DNA of 64,000 bases from Crocodylus rhombifer (taxonomy: Eukaryota; Chordata; Crocodylia; Crocodylidae): positions 18,743-82,742 of the forward strand of contig JAVSML010024016.1 of assembly GCA_038503035.1 (NCBI GenBank), given 5' to 3'. The position numbers and the translations under genes were made by a program. Below are positions 13,817 through 26,225 of this stretch, piece after piece. Below the pieces are notes generated by a model, which did no database searches, was not told where the DNA came from, and saw nothing but the letters and a program-made list of their open reading frames with translations. The stretch's first letter is position 1. Each line of letters begins with the position of its first letter.

Positions 13817-15350
13817 TCATGGTAAAGATAATGATGCAAAGGCACAACTGGAATTGGTATGACTGTACAGACAAAGCAAAGGTCCTAAAGGCCTAGGGTG
13901 CCAACTGGATTTAAGAGCCAGACATTCTATGGCACTTATACTATTTGGATTAGTCCAAAAGCCTTTAAAAAATTTCTGTCCAAAAATTTGAAATACATTT
14001 TTCGACAACACCATTCTAGATAAAATCATTTAGAGTCTGCACAGCTTTTTGCATGTCATCATCAATCTGTTTAAGATTAGCTTTTTTCAAGTGTAACAAG
14101 GTTGTTAAACTTAGTGTTAGCAGAGCAGTATATCTCAAATGCTGGTTTACATTGTTCAATGTTTTTTTGATGGTCAGGTTTACTTTGAACAACAAACTCA
14201 TTCTAAAAAGTTTGATACAGGCATGACTAAAGTTTGGTCATTTTTCTTACCTGCTTCTGGAGGTTATCTTTACTGCTGGTCACCCTTTGTTGAGCTTCAC
14301 AGGATGATCAGCAAGGGCAAATAACTCGTCTGTTTTGTTGGTCTGTGCCATACAAAGACAGATGTTGCTATGCTTAACACATCTCACCTACACACATGCT
14401 GATACCCCCTTAGGGAGCAACAGACCATATGCACTGCTTTGCAGGTCCCTGCTGCTGAATGTAAGTATTAATAGCAGGGCTAAATCCAGGTTCTCTTTGT
14501 AAATGCCCTCTTCCAGACAACCTACTAAACAGAGATCAGCCAATTTGTTAAACATAGCAATATCAGGATTCAGAGCAATTAAGAATTAAATATACAGAAA
14601 AAGAAATATTCAGGAATCCTGATACTGAACTCGACAGGCTAGTGTAACATTCATCTCAGTTTGGTAGAGCTGTCATTGATCCCAAATTACAAATTGTACT
14701 GAAGAGAACCTATTTACACAGTTTAACACTTTGCCAACTGACCAAAGTTTTCACCAAACAATGGGAATAGTACCATTTAGCTAACTGTTCACCTTTAATA
14801 AGATCAGATACATTTCTCTTTTTGTTATCTTGCAGTGAGGCAATTATGACTCCTAAAACATAATTTTCAGAGGCAATACAGATGATCTCTCCATTAACAT
14901 GATTCTTTCTTGCTTTGTTATTGTTTACTGTTATTAATTCATTAATCTTTTCTTGTATTTGAGTGAACAGTCTAGCGATGGCATGCATATTATATACAGT
15001 CAATTCTTCTTCTGCAACAAATCCCTCAGTACCAGATATTATTGGTTAGTAACTGTTTGGTTTGCCCAGTGATCAAAATCACTAATATCCCTTGTTATAT
15101 TTTCCACATCTGCCCTCTTCCTAATTTACATTCTTGACCCAAATAAGCCTGTAATAGAACCAACAAATTCATCCAAACTCTGTAGCCATCTGGCTTCAAA
15201 CCTGGACTGTTGAACAATTTCTTGGCCAGTTGTGCTTGTTCCTGATAAGCTGCTATTACATCAATTAAAACAAGAGTATACAAAAATAATACATCTGCTT
15301 TCCCATGGGAGAATGTCGCTGGTTTTTATCAGTTAAAAACAAGTTTAAAA
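13817..15350 (-). pseudogene. Possible decayed coding fossil, unidentified
   Basis: Several minus-strand open segments lie in order but in different frames (15283-15095, 15003-14710, 14201-14016, 14029-13817). They look protein-like, not low-complexity: a LFTQIQEKINELITVNNN helix-like stretch, potential N-glycosylation sites (for example NVS) and a leucine-rich hydrophobic run (LLTLSLTTLLHL). A viral glycoprotein remnant is one possibility. I do not recognise the family and no LTR pair surrounds it. Confidence 0.25.
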
Positions 15351-16063
15351 CAGGGATAGGTATACACTATTGAGTAACGTCCAAGGTATGAATGTGGTGA
15401 TTAAATTGACTGGTAATCCTGATGCCAGTCCAGGACATTCACTAGGCAATTCTTAGCTGCTTTGACAGTTACTGGCATCTTGCACTAGGCAGAATAGCTT
15501 TGGTTTGGCACATAACCTCCAGAACCAGGTAGCTTCTTTATAGTACCGATAAATGACAGTGACCGTGTAATTTAGTGATTCTTATAGATGCAACTTCCAA
15601 GACTTCATTCTTGGTAGTAAAATATACTCATCCTTTCAATTGCTCAGAATCATATATTTTACACCTAGAAAACAGTTACTGAAGTTGTGCTCTGATAGGA
15701 ATCATAAGTATTAATTTTCGGGTAACTCTATTCAGTATCTAGTAATTTTATTTCTGGCTTTTGAGTGCAGCTTTACACAGAAAAACAACTTCATCCTTCC
15801 TACTGCTTTTTATTACATTAATATGGTTAGATATAATGCAAGTTCCAGACTTTAACTGTAGTGGTACCTACAGAAAAGAGCATAAATAATATCACTATTT
15901 CTGGAGGGATCTAAATTGAAACAAGTTGAGTTGACTGGCATGATACATTCTACCCATATTCATTTTAGATCTTGTGGCCCATATTTTATAAACAGATGAG
16001 CTCAATTAGTCTGTTAAGGCCCCAGCCATTGTAACAGGCATAATGTAAGATAAAAGCATAAAA

Positions 16064-17919
16064 CAGTGATTACCAAACTATGGTATGTGTACTACCAGTG
16101 GTATGCAGACAACCTGTGAGTGGTATGCAGAAAGTCGGGGGTAAGAGCAGGGTGCGCGCGCACACAGACACCCAACCCAGTCTGCTGCGGGTGACCAGGA
16201 ACACAGTCCAACCATGTGCGCAGCAGTGCCCAGCAGTTAAATGTGTTGGGGGATGGGGTGTGGTGGGAGGAAGGGGTGGGAGGGGCAGATTGAGGCTCCC
16301 ATGGTGAGGGAAGGAGTGGGGCAGAGACAAGGGTGAATGGGGCCCTGGGCAGGGGGATAGTGGGAGCCCCAGACAGCTTGTCCAGGGGCACTGGGGGGGG
16401 CTCCTACCACTGTGTGCACCATGGGGTAGGCACAGGGGACACCTGCCCCCTCGTTTTGTGTGCAGAGCAGAGGCGGCTGCCATTGCCTTGTGCCTGCATG
16501 CAACACCATGTGCCTTCCATGCAGTGGCTGCCCCAAGGCAGAAGGCACATGGCATCACGTGCAGCTACTGAGGCACAGAGCCCAGTGTCCAGCAGCATCC
16601 ACCCTCACCCCCCCCAACATAGTGGGGCAAGTGGTCCCCATGTGACCCCAGGGTGCACACAGTGGCAGGGGTCTCCCATGCCCCTGGAAAGGCCCAGGTC
16701 ACCCTGGGGAGGGCTGTGGTGGGTGGGTGGCTGGGGGTGCCCAGCGGCATCCAAAGTGCAGCCTGGCTGGACCCGCACAGCTCCAAGTGGGTCAGAACCA
16801 CCCCCGGTGCAAGGGCCTGGCCACGGGAGCTCCCAGGAACAGCCACTGCAGCTCCCCAGCCTGCCTGAGCCCCTGCCTTGCCCACCTGCAGCTCTCCTCA
16901 AGGGGCGGGGGCCAGGGCTGGGGCAGGCACCGTACAGGGTCGCTGCACTGCAGGCTGCCAGCCAGCTTGGTTCTGAGCACTGCCTATGGCAGCTATTCCC
17001 AGAGCCCAGGGAGTCCCTTCTGTGGCTCAGGGGCTCTGCCCCACTCATTCTGTGCCCAGCACACACACGTTGAGCTGGGAGCCCTCTGAGCCCGAAGTCC
17101 TACCCCAGCCAGGTGGCATTCCCCTGTGGGCAGGGCAGGTACACCCCACCCTTGTGGAGCTGTGTGACCCAGGTGGGGCCCCACCTCCAGTGCTGCTGAG
17201 CACCCCTGCTGCGGCCTGAGTCTCTGGAGCCCCCAAGCAGCCCTTGCTCCTTGTCCAGCTCCCACTGTCCTCTGGCTGCTGCCTTCCCAAGGGCCTGGCC
17301 AGGCCAGCCTGCCCACAGTGCCTACTCTCCCCATGCCTCTCTCCCTCTCTGTCTTCCCTGCCTCTCTTTCTCCTTTCTGTCTCTCTTCCTCTTCTCTCTC
17401 TCCTCTTGCCCCTCACCTCTCTCTTCCCCCACCCTCTCATCACAACATGCTTAACCAAAAAGAATACACAGGACCAAAAGGAGTATTTGAAGTTTTATTC
17501 ATTGTCACCAGGTTTAGAATTTTTAGAAAACTTGGTATTTACTGTAAAAAAAAAAGAAGCAACATTTATGATTATTAACTATATTAATATGCAGTGTGTT
17601 CTGCCATGTACACCCTGCCCCAGTTTTGTTTTTCTCATGTGCCTTCACTCAGGCACCTTACAGGGTAACCTTGTATTTTTTTCAGTATTCCAGACAAAAA
17701 TGTTGCCTACCCCTGGTTCACGCTGTCTTTTTTCCAATTGACAATTGTTTTATATGACTACGGTAACTGATAAAACAAAGTTTTATGATTACTAAATGTT
17801 TTGATGTTGTTTTAATACATAGTCTGTTACCTACGTGTATGAAAAATTTGCTGTTGGTACTTACGGCTGTATCATTTTAAACTGGTGGTACCCAGTCTGT
17901 CAGAGTTTGGGAATAACTG
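16064..17919. mobile_element. 1.86-kb GC-rich hAT-type element
   Basis: Starts CAGTGATTACCAAACT and ends AGTTTGGGAATAACTG. Flanks GCATAAAA and ACATAAAA match at 7 of 8. The interior is GC-rich (16.2-17.3 kb) and then CT-rich, with long overlapping open frames on both strands but no recognisable transposase. A motif GTTGCCTACCCCTGG near 17702 looks like the end of another hAT element, so the interior may be composite. Confidence 0.6.
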
Positions 17920-19243
17920 ACATAAAAAAATCTACCTTCCAAACACTCTTTATGCTCCTTTGTCACGATACATTTTGGTTGGTCCAATTTCCCCAATTCT
18001 GTATCTGCATATAAATATTCACATTAATTCAAAGAGTGTGCAGCTTGTTGCATCAACAGGAATTGTCCTATGTGTTATAACGCAACTATGGGACAGCTGC
18101 TCACTCATATTGGCAAGGCGCTATCATAGCTAGAAACTGTGGGAGCTTCAAGAATTGACTGACACATAGATGCATGTCCACTCCAGGTAAATTACTGCAT
18201 AATAAAAAGTGAAAGTCCACACCCAGAGCTCATCTGGTTTATATTTATTGCTAAAACTAAAGCAACATTTCCACTAAAATTTCTCTCACTGTTGTTATAG
18301 GAATGTACTATGAGATTTTAAATCACCATTTACTGTATGAAGAAACAGTACAGTCACATTGAAATTCTTATTCTTTCACTCAAAGTTTTTCAAAGAAATA
18401 TGTATTTAGGTAGTATTTTGTAAAAAGTCTTTGCATGTATGTATGTGGAAGAGAGCAATTTTCAATAACTTAAGGGCAATGAAAAGAAAACTGAATCATA
18501 ATCTGATTGATATTTTTCCTAATTAAAGGCTAAGTCCTTCCCCTGAAACAAAAAATTTACTCGATGCATATCCTACTACTCACAGCAAGGTTCCTCAAGG
18601 TGGGTTGGAGAAAAAGGATGTTTATTTCCTCAGTACAGGACCAGAAAACAACTCTGTCTATACTCAGATCACATTTAGCAACATTTCCATGTTATGGTCT
18701 AACTATATTAACAAACATTCCATATGGCTGTGAAAGGCAGTTACTGTGTTATACAACAATCTCTTCAAGTACCTTCTTGGAAAGTAGAGGATCCCAACAT
18801 AGCATGTGGCAGGATGAAGCCTTAAATATCTATTAGGAAAGGAATAATTAAAAATGATGTGAGGAACCATAACAGTGGATTTCCTGATATATACTAAATA
18901 ATATCCACGTGTTACCATTACACTAATTACACTCTTTCAGTAAAGAAGATGAACAGCTGCACTATTGAAAAAAATAGTTTCTAGAAAATTTAAAAATGGT
19001 AAATCAGCTCCTCACTCAGATGAAAGATGGTTAGCAATACTGGACCAGTCAGAGTAAGGAACTCAGGACCTGTATCAAAAGACTTAAAATAAATATATAC
19101 TTAAAAATGTATGTAGGTTAGATTTAAATAGAGCATTTCCTACTTTATACAGAGCACTGTGCAACTTAGATTTTCATAACTCAATTTTTCTTACAGCTAG
19201 ATCATACCTGTTTTAAACATCCTAGACAAAATGATAGTCTAAC

Positions 19244-19478
19244 TTAGAGGCCAACCATTATGGCAGGCATGTTACAAATTAGCACTGTGCCCTCCAAGTG
19301 CCACTCTGATCCCTTTCCCCTACCTGATTTGCTGCTCTGCTTTCTGCTTCCTGCCTTGTGCTCCCTGCCTAAACTGATGCTCTGCTTTCTGCCCTGTCTG
19401 CCACTGTGTTGCCCCCCCTTCCCCAGTTTGTCACATACAACACATACAGGCTACATGTGCCACAGGTTGGCCACCCCA
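19244..19478. repeat. Possible hAT-like MITE
   Basis: AGAGGCCAACCATTATGGCA and TGCCACAGGTTGGCCACCCC are imperfect inverted ends around CT-rich sequence. No clear target duplication. Confidence 0.35.
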
Positions 19479-20134
19479 ATCTAAAATCTTTACCAACAAC
19501 CCTTCCCCAAAACTACCAGGCTCAACAGACAAAACACAAAAAAAACACTGTAACTTGCCAAGTGGAGGAATGAGGGCACTGCCACTTCAAAGACAGGAAG
19601 TACTTATTAAAATATGTTCAAGAGATCTAGGGAGGAAAACTATGTTACCTGGTGGAGAGGAAAGCTAAACCACACAGTTCATGCCAGTATGACCATGAGG
19701 TAAAATTCTATTCTGATCCTAAACACAGTGATTTGTCTGACCCTGAGTGGAGAAGCAAGACCCTCTAGCCAAGAGCCTCTGGGATTTTTAGTTCCAGCAA
19801 AGACATTGGCACGTCCCTGTCAAGACCCCCAGCCTTGCCTGCAGCCAACACTAAAAATGTTTTTGAGGAAGACAATAAAAAGAAAGAAACCCTGACCCCA
19901 GTAGCAACAGGAAAAGAAAAAAATTCCTTCCTGGCCCCAGAGGGCATGTCCATACATGCAAGCACGTGCACTTGCAGCAGCTCAAATAGAAGTGGTGCAA
20001 ATTTGAGCTGTGGCTTTTTGCTTCAGCTCACGTCCTCAGACATGCACTTTGGTGTGAAGCAAATTGTGCCACTTGGGGCAAAAGAACCCTGCCTGGCTCC
20101 TCCTAGAGCCCAGGGCCAGCACCTGTATTGTCCC

Positions 20135-20190
20135 CAGCAGTATAAAAAGCTGCCCTGTCCTGGCCTCAGCAGTATAAAAAGCCGCCCTGG
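20135..20190 (+). promoter_or_regulatory. Duplicated TATA-box segment
   Basis: CAGCAGTATAAAAAGC-GCCCTG occurs twice, 32 bases apart, with TATAAAAA at 20141-20148 and 20173-20180. It lies in a GC-rich repeat-like stretch (19.8-20.7 kb) with no gene I can name. It may be the promoter of a retroelement LTR. Activity is unknown. Confidence 0.35.
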
Positions 20191-20934
20191 CAAGTAGCTC
20201 AGGGCTACTCACTCACAGGAGCTTCTGGGGCCCAGCCAGTGAGTACCTGGGGACACTACCCCTTGTGCCAGCTGGACTGCTGAAGCAGCCCTGAGACTTC
20301 CCTATCTCCTCTACCCACTGCAGCAGTCTAGCAGTGGGGGCTGATGCCTGGCTGTGGCCTGTCGCACACCTGCCAGACCCATATGGGGACTGCACAGCCA
20401 GTAGAGGCATCTGTCCCTCTGGGCCAGCTGCCAGTGGTCTGTGGTTGCAGGGTTGGCCTCTGTGTGGCATTATTGCCATGTGTGCCCCCTGCCCAGCCAT
20501 CTAGGCAGCTATCACCCGGAAGATGTTCCAGGTGTGATGGCCTGGTTTGAACTGTTAAAGCATGTCCTCCTGGCCCCATTTGGCCAGGAGGTCAGCCACA
20601 GCCAAATGGGTCCAAGGTGCCAGCTCTGAGCAGGCAGGGTCTTGCCACTGGCCTCCCTAGCAGGAGTTCTGGTATCCCCTATTGGAAAACTGAAAAATCT
20701 CTGATGAAAAAAATCCCAAAGTCACTATGTAAAATACCCCAAAATCCATGTTCCTCCACAAGTAAAACAAAAGACCACTATAAAGAGAGAGTGAGACAGA
20801 GACGGTGATCAGTTGGACAATGTTTGATTGACATATCTTACAGTGTTAAAGCAAGTGTCTTATCATAATAATAAAGTGAACTCTAAATACATCTTTCATG
20901 AATTCATAAATACATATTTTGCTGCCCTCCCACA

Positions 20935-21120
20935 GGGCGATGGACCCCACACAAGGGTTTTGGCCCCCAACAGGGGATTCAGCCCCCCAACAGGGGATTT
21001 GACCCACACACAAGGGATTCAGTCCCCAACAGGAGAATTGGCCCCCACACAAGGGATTTGGCCCCCCAACAGGGGGTTCGGCCCCCACACAAGGGGTATG
21101 GCCCCCCAATGGGGGCCAAG
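20935..21120. repeat. Minisatellite, about 20-bp unit
   Basis: About nine degenerate copies of a unit like ACAAGGGATTTGGCCCCCA or AACAGGGGATTCAGCCCCC, in which ACACAAGG and CAACAGGG units partly alternate. Confidence 0.8.
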
Positions 21121-21179
21121 AGGCCCCCGCAGGGGCTAACACCTCCCCACAAGGCCCACATGCCCCACCTGGCCCCATC

Positions 21180-21350
21180 CTCCACCAGCTGCTTCAGCCC
21201 CCCAACAGCTGCCAGACCCAGCCCCACCCCCTGCTCCCCAGACCCCCAAACGGCTGCCCCACCCAGCCCCACCCCCCGCTCCCCAGACCCCCCAATGGCT
21301 GCCCCACCCAACCACACCCTCCCAACTTGCACCCCCAGGTCCCCATGGCT
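21180..21350. repeat. GC-rich minisatellite, about 50-bp unit
   Basis: Repeated CTGCCCCACCCAGCCCCACC and GCTCCCCAGACCCCC blocks, about three copies, directly following the 20-bp minisatellite. Confidence 0.65.
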
Positions 21351-21639
21351 ACCCCCACAACCCCAGGCACCATCACTTTAAAAAAAAAACCATAAAAAGA
21401 ACAGGAAAAAAATGGGAGAAAAAAAGCCTCTGCTTACCTTAGAAGTGTTGGGGGGGGGGGGGAGTACCAGGGCTTCCTGGCAGAGCCCCTGAGGCAGCAC
21501 AGGACAGGTGGCAGGAGGGCCTGGGCTGAGGCCGCTGGGGCTACCCCTCTACTCCATGCTGTGCAGGCAGGGCCCCAGTCAGCCAGACAGCAGTTGGAGC
21601 TGCCGGTAAGTACCGGGGAGTTTTTTGTTTGTTTTTTTT

Positions 21640-21935
21640 AAACTATGGGGTGGGGAGGCAGGGATTGGGGGACTTGTGGGGATGGGGCTGGCCAGGGCAG
21701 GGTTCAGGGGCCTCAGGGGGGCTGGCAGGGGGAGGGACCAGCCTGGGCAGGGGGAAGGGGCTCTGGGAGGCTAGAAGGGGGAGGGGCCAGCTGCAGCAGA
21801 AGTAGGGGGCCCCAGGGGGCTGGTGGGGGGGAGGGCCAGCTGCGGCATGGATCAGGGGCTTGGGGGGGCTGGTGGGGGGAAAGACCAGCCAGAGCAGGTG
21901 TGAGGGGGGCTGGGGGAGTGGGCGGGGCCATCAGG
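21640..21935. repeat. GC-rich minisatellite, about 60-bp unit
   Basis: Four to five degenerate units of GGGGCTGG-GGGGGAGGG-CCAGC-GCAG. It ends shortly before the CR1 fragment. Open frames across it are repeat artefacts. Confidence 0.7.
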
Positions 21936-22035
21936 AGTCCCCCCCATGGTCCTCTCCCCCCTCCTCCAGCCCCCCAACCCCTTACTCACCAACACCAGAC
22001 CTCTGCTGGTGACCTTATGCTTCTCAAGCAAATCC

Positions 22036-22613
22036 CAGAACTTCATTCTCCCCTTGTACTCGGTCTTGGTGATGCTGCAGCTGGAGTACTGTGTCCAGTT
22101 TTGGGCTCCACAATTCAAAAAGGATGTGGAGAAGTTTGAGAGAGTCCAGATAAGAGCCATGCGCATGATCAGAGGTCAGGAAACAGACCTTATGACAACA
22201 GGCTGAGAGCCATGGGGCTCTTTAGCCTGGAAAAGTGCAGGCTCAGGGGTGATCTGATGGCAACCTGTAAGTTTATCGGGGTGACCACCAGGATCTGGGG
22301 GAACGTTTGTTCACCAGAGTGCTCCAAGGGATGATGAGGTCAAATGGTCATAAACTACTGCGAGACCATTTCAGGCTGGACATAAGGAAGAATTTCTTTA
22401 CTGTCCAAGCCCCCAAGGTCTGGAACAGCCTGCCATCAGAGGTGGTTCAAGTACCTACATTGAACATCTTCAAGAGCAAATTGGATGCTTATCTTGCTGG
22501 GATCCTATGACCCCAGCTGACTTCCTGCCCTTTGGGTGGGGGGCTGGACTCAATGATCTTCCAAGGTCCCTTCCAGCCCTAATGTCTATGAAATCAATGA
22601 AATCTATGAAACA
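22036..22613 (+). mobile_element. CR1 3'-end fragment
   Basis: The plus strand encodes [33 protein letters not shown] and FRLDIRKNFFTV-W-SLPSEVV with frame breaks. It then has the CR1 3' UTR and a tail of degenerate ATCTATGAAA units (22583-22613). It abuts a GC-rich minisatellite on its left. Confidence 0.85.
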
Positions 22614-23794
22614 TGTGGCCTGGCTGGCTGCATGTTTCAGCACCAGGGCGAGGGGCCAACCATAGAGACAGTCTGGCAGCCAGAGCATCTCATTGGAGGA
22701 CCCAGCCTTCGGTTGCCTCAGGGCATGATCTAGGACCGTGCCCTGCTCCACCTTTTTTAAACTTTGATTTTTTTAGACCCCTGGATAGTTTGCAAGTTTG
22801 CAGCATGGGAAACATTTTTTTGCTCCCGCACATGCCTGTTTCCCTGCCTCAAAGGGGTTTGAGGCAGGGCAAGAGGCACATGCGTGCTTGTCTGGTTGAG
22901 CCCATAGAGAGACAAGCCCAGAAGCCCAAACCCAGAAGCATGAGAAAACCAAACACTCTCCAGTCTGCACTGCAACCTGGGAACTCTAAGCATCACATGT
23001 CCATACATTAGACAACTCCTTCTTCTCTTCCCATTTAATACATTATAATTTTCCATTATCATTTGTTTACACTCTTTATGCTAAGTCTCACCCTATTTCT
23101 ATGCTTTATGAAAGTCAATCTATTTCTTCAAACAAGAAATCATTGCACTATTTAATGCTACACCCAAAATTCAAAGACAATATATCTGCTGATTTTTATC
23201 ATAACAAACACATTTAGAGGCCTTGGTATAAGAGCTTATACCCTGTATATATCTTCCATTATGTAAAGAAAGGAGGTGTGTGCTGCTACTGTAAATGTGT
23301 AAGAAAGATAACAGAAATTCTGTGTTAACCTTGTGTAAAAGCAAGCTTTCAAGGCCAGATTCCATTTTTTGCTGAGTTAATCAGGAAAACACTTGACCAC
23401 AATAATGCAAAGTAAATGGAACCATTTACCATAAGGAATGGCACTCAGTGTCAGGAGTCCAAACCTAGCTGATAACCTTTGAAGGCCATTAAATAATTGA
23501 GGCCTAATAACCTTATCACTTCTGGACATCTGGATAAAATTCCTTAAACTAATTCTTCATTTAGCTATAGGGAGTCTTTATGACCAACCTCTTTAATTAA
23601 TATAATCAGAGTGCAGATTTATACATGTAATTAATAACTGTGTATCTGTGGTTGTGAACCTGGGGAGAATTTAGGGAAATTTCTGCCACCAAAAATAAAA
23701 TAAGTAACAAATGTAACATCCTTAGAATATTATCCATATACAGCTGGCCACTTTTTTCCTTTTCCACCGATATCTTTTTTCCTCATATCCCATT

Positions 23795-24216
23795 TGTTGG
23801 GGAAAAGGTCAGCTATTGCGTAGCACACATACACCGAAGGGTGTGCTCATACACCGAAGAGCACTGGCCACGTCCCGTCTCTGGGCTTGTTCCTAGCTGC
23901 GATATATTCGGCACAGAATGAGGGAGTGTCAGCATGTGAGTTTATTGCTCTGCAGAGGGGTTGCTCAATGTCACAAAGACAGAGAGCTCCCCTGAACTGA
24001 GTTTGCAGCTTGGTATTTATACATTAACCGTCACACTGCTGCGCGCGCATTCAGGCTTTTCCACTTGCGTTACAAAGTTGCAAGATGCACAGAACAAGTT
24101 TGGGCTGCTTGAGACCGGTTTTGCAGCTAACATTTCACTTACTGTCAGCAAAGGGGAAAAGACCATCTGCTTTTCAAGGGTCATCTTTTTTTTTTTGATT
24201 GTTTTTTTCTCTTACA
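23795..24216 (-). repeat. 3' LTR of the provirus
   Basis: 422 bp with the same termini as the 5' LTR. TATAAATA is at 24014-24021 and AATAAA at 23941-23946. A purine tract, AAAGGGGGGAAT on the minus strand, directly precedes it (24217-24228). Confidence 0.9.
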
Positions 24217-24520
24217 ATTCCCCCCTTTCAGCCTTGAGCTCTAGCTCAATGGCTGACATCAAGGGTTCCCATTCTTGAGCGTCCATGACATACTTGTTCC
24301 GTATTGCACTTAAATATAGCTTTCTTACATAAGCAATAATACAGGATGCAAACATACACACTATAACAAATATAGCAAGCAAAGAAAGTAGGGGGGTTAG
24401 GAGAGAACTTAGCCATCCACTAATAGTCCATCCAAATGAGCTAGCCAAACTGCTAAACCAGTTGTTGCTGGCTAGGGCTGCTCTGTTAACGTTAGTGGCT
24501 ACATCTTGCTTATCTGGTGG
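24212..24520 (-). pseudogene. env: Provirus env transmembrane tail
   Basis: An open frame that starts within the end of integrase passes directly into the C-terminal part of an envelope TM subunit. It has an amphipathic stretch (NNWFSSLASSFGWTISGW), then a long hydrophobic membrane anchor (LLTPLLSLLAIFVIV and following) and a short cytoplasmic tail ending at the polypurine tract. The surface subunit and the rest of TM are absent. The direct junction of integrase and TM shows a large deletion. Confidence 0.7.
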
Positions 24521-25690
24521 TGCTGGTGATGCTGGCTCTTCACCGGGCTTCAAGTGGCTATGGTGGACTCAGGATTCTTTTTTCGGCGACTTTGACTGCA
24601 GTGTGAGTTGTCAGCAGGACTTGAAAGGGTCTGTCCCAACGCGGTTCTAGGCAGTTCTGTTGTCAATGTTTCTTGATCCACACCCAATCGCCGGGTTGGT
24701 ATGGGTGAATGTTGGTGTCAAGGGGTACTGGTTGTATTAATGCTGCAGACCTGTGAAGAGAACTGAGAGAATGCTGTAATGATAAGACATAATCAGTTAA
24801 TTTTTCATCTCTCTCAGACAGGCTTACATGTGGACTTTGCCAGTCTTTGTACAAAGGTGGGGGATGACTAAACAACAACTCGTGGGATGATAGATTTAGG
24901 GGTTTGTGTGGCTTAGTTCTAAGGGAAAATAACACAATGGGCTAGGCTTCAGGCCATCTTAATTTGGTTTTGGCACAGATCTTTCCTAAAAGGGTTTTCA
25001 GGGATAGGTTTAACCTTTCTACTTGATCTGAGGATTCTGGGTGGTAAGGGGTGTGAAACTGTGCTTGAATTCTTAAAATTTTATATACTTCTTGTAATAT
25101 TTTTTCAGTAAAGTGTGAGCTTCCATCTGATTTAATAACTTCAGGGAGCCCAAATCTTGGTACAATGTCTCTGAGGAGGGCTTTGACTACAGTTGAGGCA
25201 TCTGCTCGTGAAGCAGGGAAAGCCTCTGGCCATCTGGTGAGCTGGTCGATTACTCCTAGACAGTGTTTATAATGAAGGGCTTTTGGTAGGTCTATATAAT
25301 CAACCTGGAGCATTTGGAATGGCAGATAGGCCCATGGCCTCCCCCTTTTGTGAGGGCTTTTTTTTGGTCATGTGATTATGTGCTTGACACGTGGGGCAGG
25401 AGTTGGCAATTCTGGCGGCTGCTACATAAATGCAGGGCGCGAACCAGTTGCGGAGAACACTGCGTGCTACGTTTTCTTTACCAGAGTGGTTTAGACGATG
25501 GGCTCCTTGGGCAAGCGTGTGGAGAATAGCTCTGGGGGCAATAGGATGCCCATCAGGTACCCACCAGATGCCATCTGCCCCTTTAATGCCTTCATATTTG
25601 GTCTTCCAGTCCTGGACTTCTGTCGGTTGGAGGTGCTGGTAAAGGGAGATTGGGCTGGATAACGCAATGCATAAAAGGCGGTAGTTAGGG
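24520..25690 (-). pseudogene. pol: Provirus integrase remnant
   Basis: The N-terminal zinc-binding region is visible (HRLNHSGKENV ... CPTCQAHN, about 25400-25510). After a frame change near 25310 the catalytic core is open for 123 codons with the DD-E acids in place: VDYID, IKSDGSSHF and QVERLN. One stop at about 24942 separates it from the C-terminal domain (GDWVWIKKH near 24665, then a LEPRW-PFQVLL block after another stop). The segment ends near an HHSHLKPG-like stretch at about 24550. Integrase joins viral DNA to host DNA. Integrity is best here of the whole provirus. Confidence 0.82.
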
Positions 25691-26225
25691 TTGTTAGAAA
25701 TGGGTTGAATGGCTGCCGCCTTTGTGGCTGCATCAGCCATACTGTTCCTGGCACCAACTTCAGTACTGTCCTTGGAATGACCTGGACAGTGGACAACTGC
25801 GATTTCTTTGGGTAGCAGGATAGCGTTCAGAAGATTGTTGACTTCCGTGGCATTAGCAATTGAGTGTCCATTCGAGGTGAGGAATCCTTGTTGCTTCTAT
25901 AGTTGGCCGATTGCATGACAAATACCAAACACATATCAAGAATCGGTAAAAATGGTTACTGAACAATTCGTGGTAAGCTCACATGCTCTCTGTAAGGCAG
26001 TAAGTTCTGCAGCTTGGGCATTGGTACCTAGTGCAAGGGGCTTGGCTTCTCAAACTCACTACTGTGGTTACTACATACCCTGCATGTCTAGTACTTTTAA
26101 TAACTGACGATGACTTGTCGGTAAAGAGAACGTAGTCTGCGTTATGCAAGGATTGATCTTTAAGGTCACTCCGGGGTTTTTCTGTATATTCAACTAATTT
26201 GCAGCAATCATGATGTGGTTGTCTT
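25690..26225 (-). pseudogene. pol: Provirus RNase H remnant
   Basis: Minus-strand segments read as a connection domain (HDCCKLVEYTEKPRSDLK), then LFTDKSSS near 26120 where the family has TDGSS. Further on is a VVHCPGHSKDSTEVGARN block near 25770 and MADAATKAA at 25740. Frames shift between these blocks. RNase H normally removes RNA from the RNA-DNA hybrid. The DGS-to-DKS change and the frame breaks make this copy inactive. Confidence 0.75.

Larger units (their letters stand above)
17928..20934. other. Gene-free stretch with repeat-like GC-rich part
   Basis: 18-19.2 kb is AT-rich. 19.24-20.8 kb is GC-richer and holds the possible MITE and the duplicated TATA segment. No gene recognised. Confidence 0.45.

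Noticed and set aside
16333..17073. 246-codon open frame and overlapping frames on both strands
   Set aside because: GC-rich sequence with few stops in any frame; no domain, no codon bias, and it lies inside a hAT-bounded element.
20935..21120. CRISPR-like array
   Set aside because: Units are contiguous and degenerate with no unique spacers, and the genome is vertebrate.
20846..21332. Cys/Gly-rich repetitive frames resembling a repeat protein
   Set aside because: They are translations of the minisatellite arrays in several frames.
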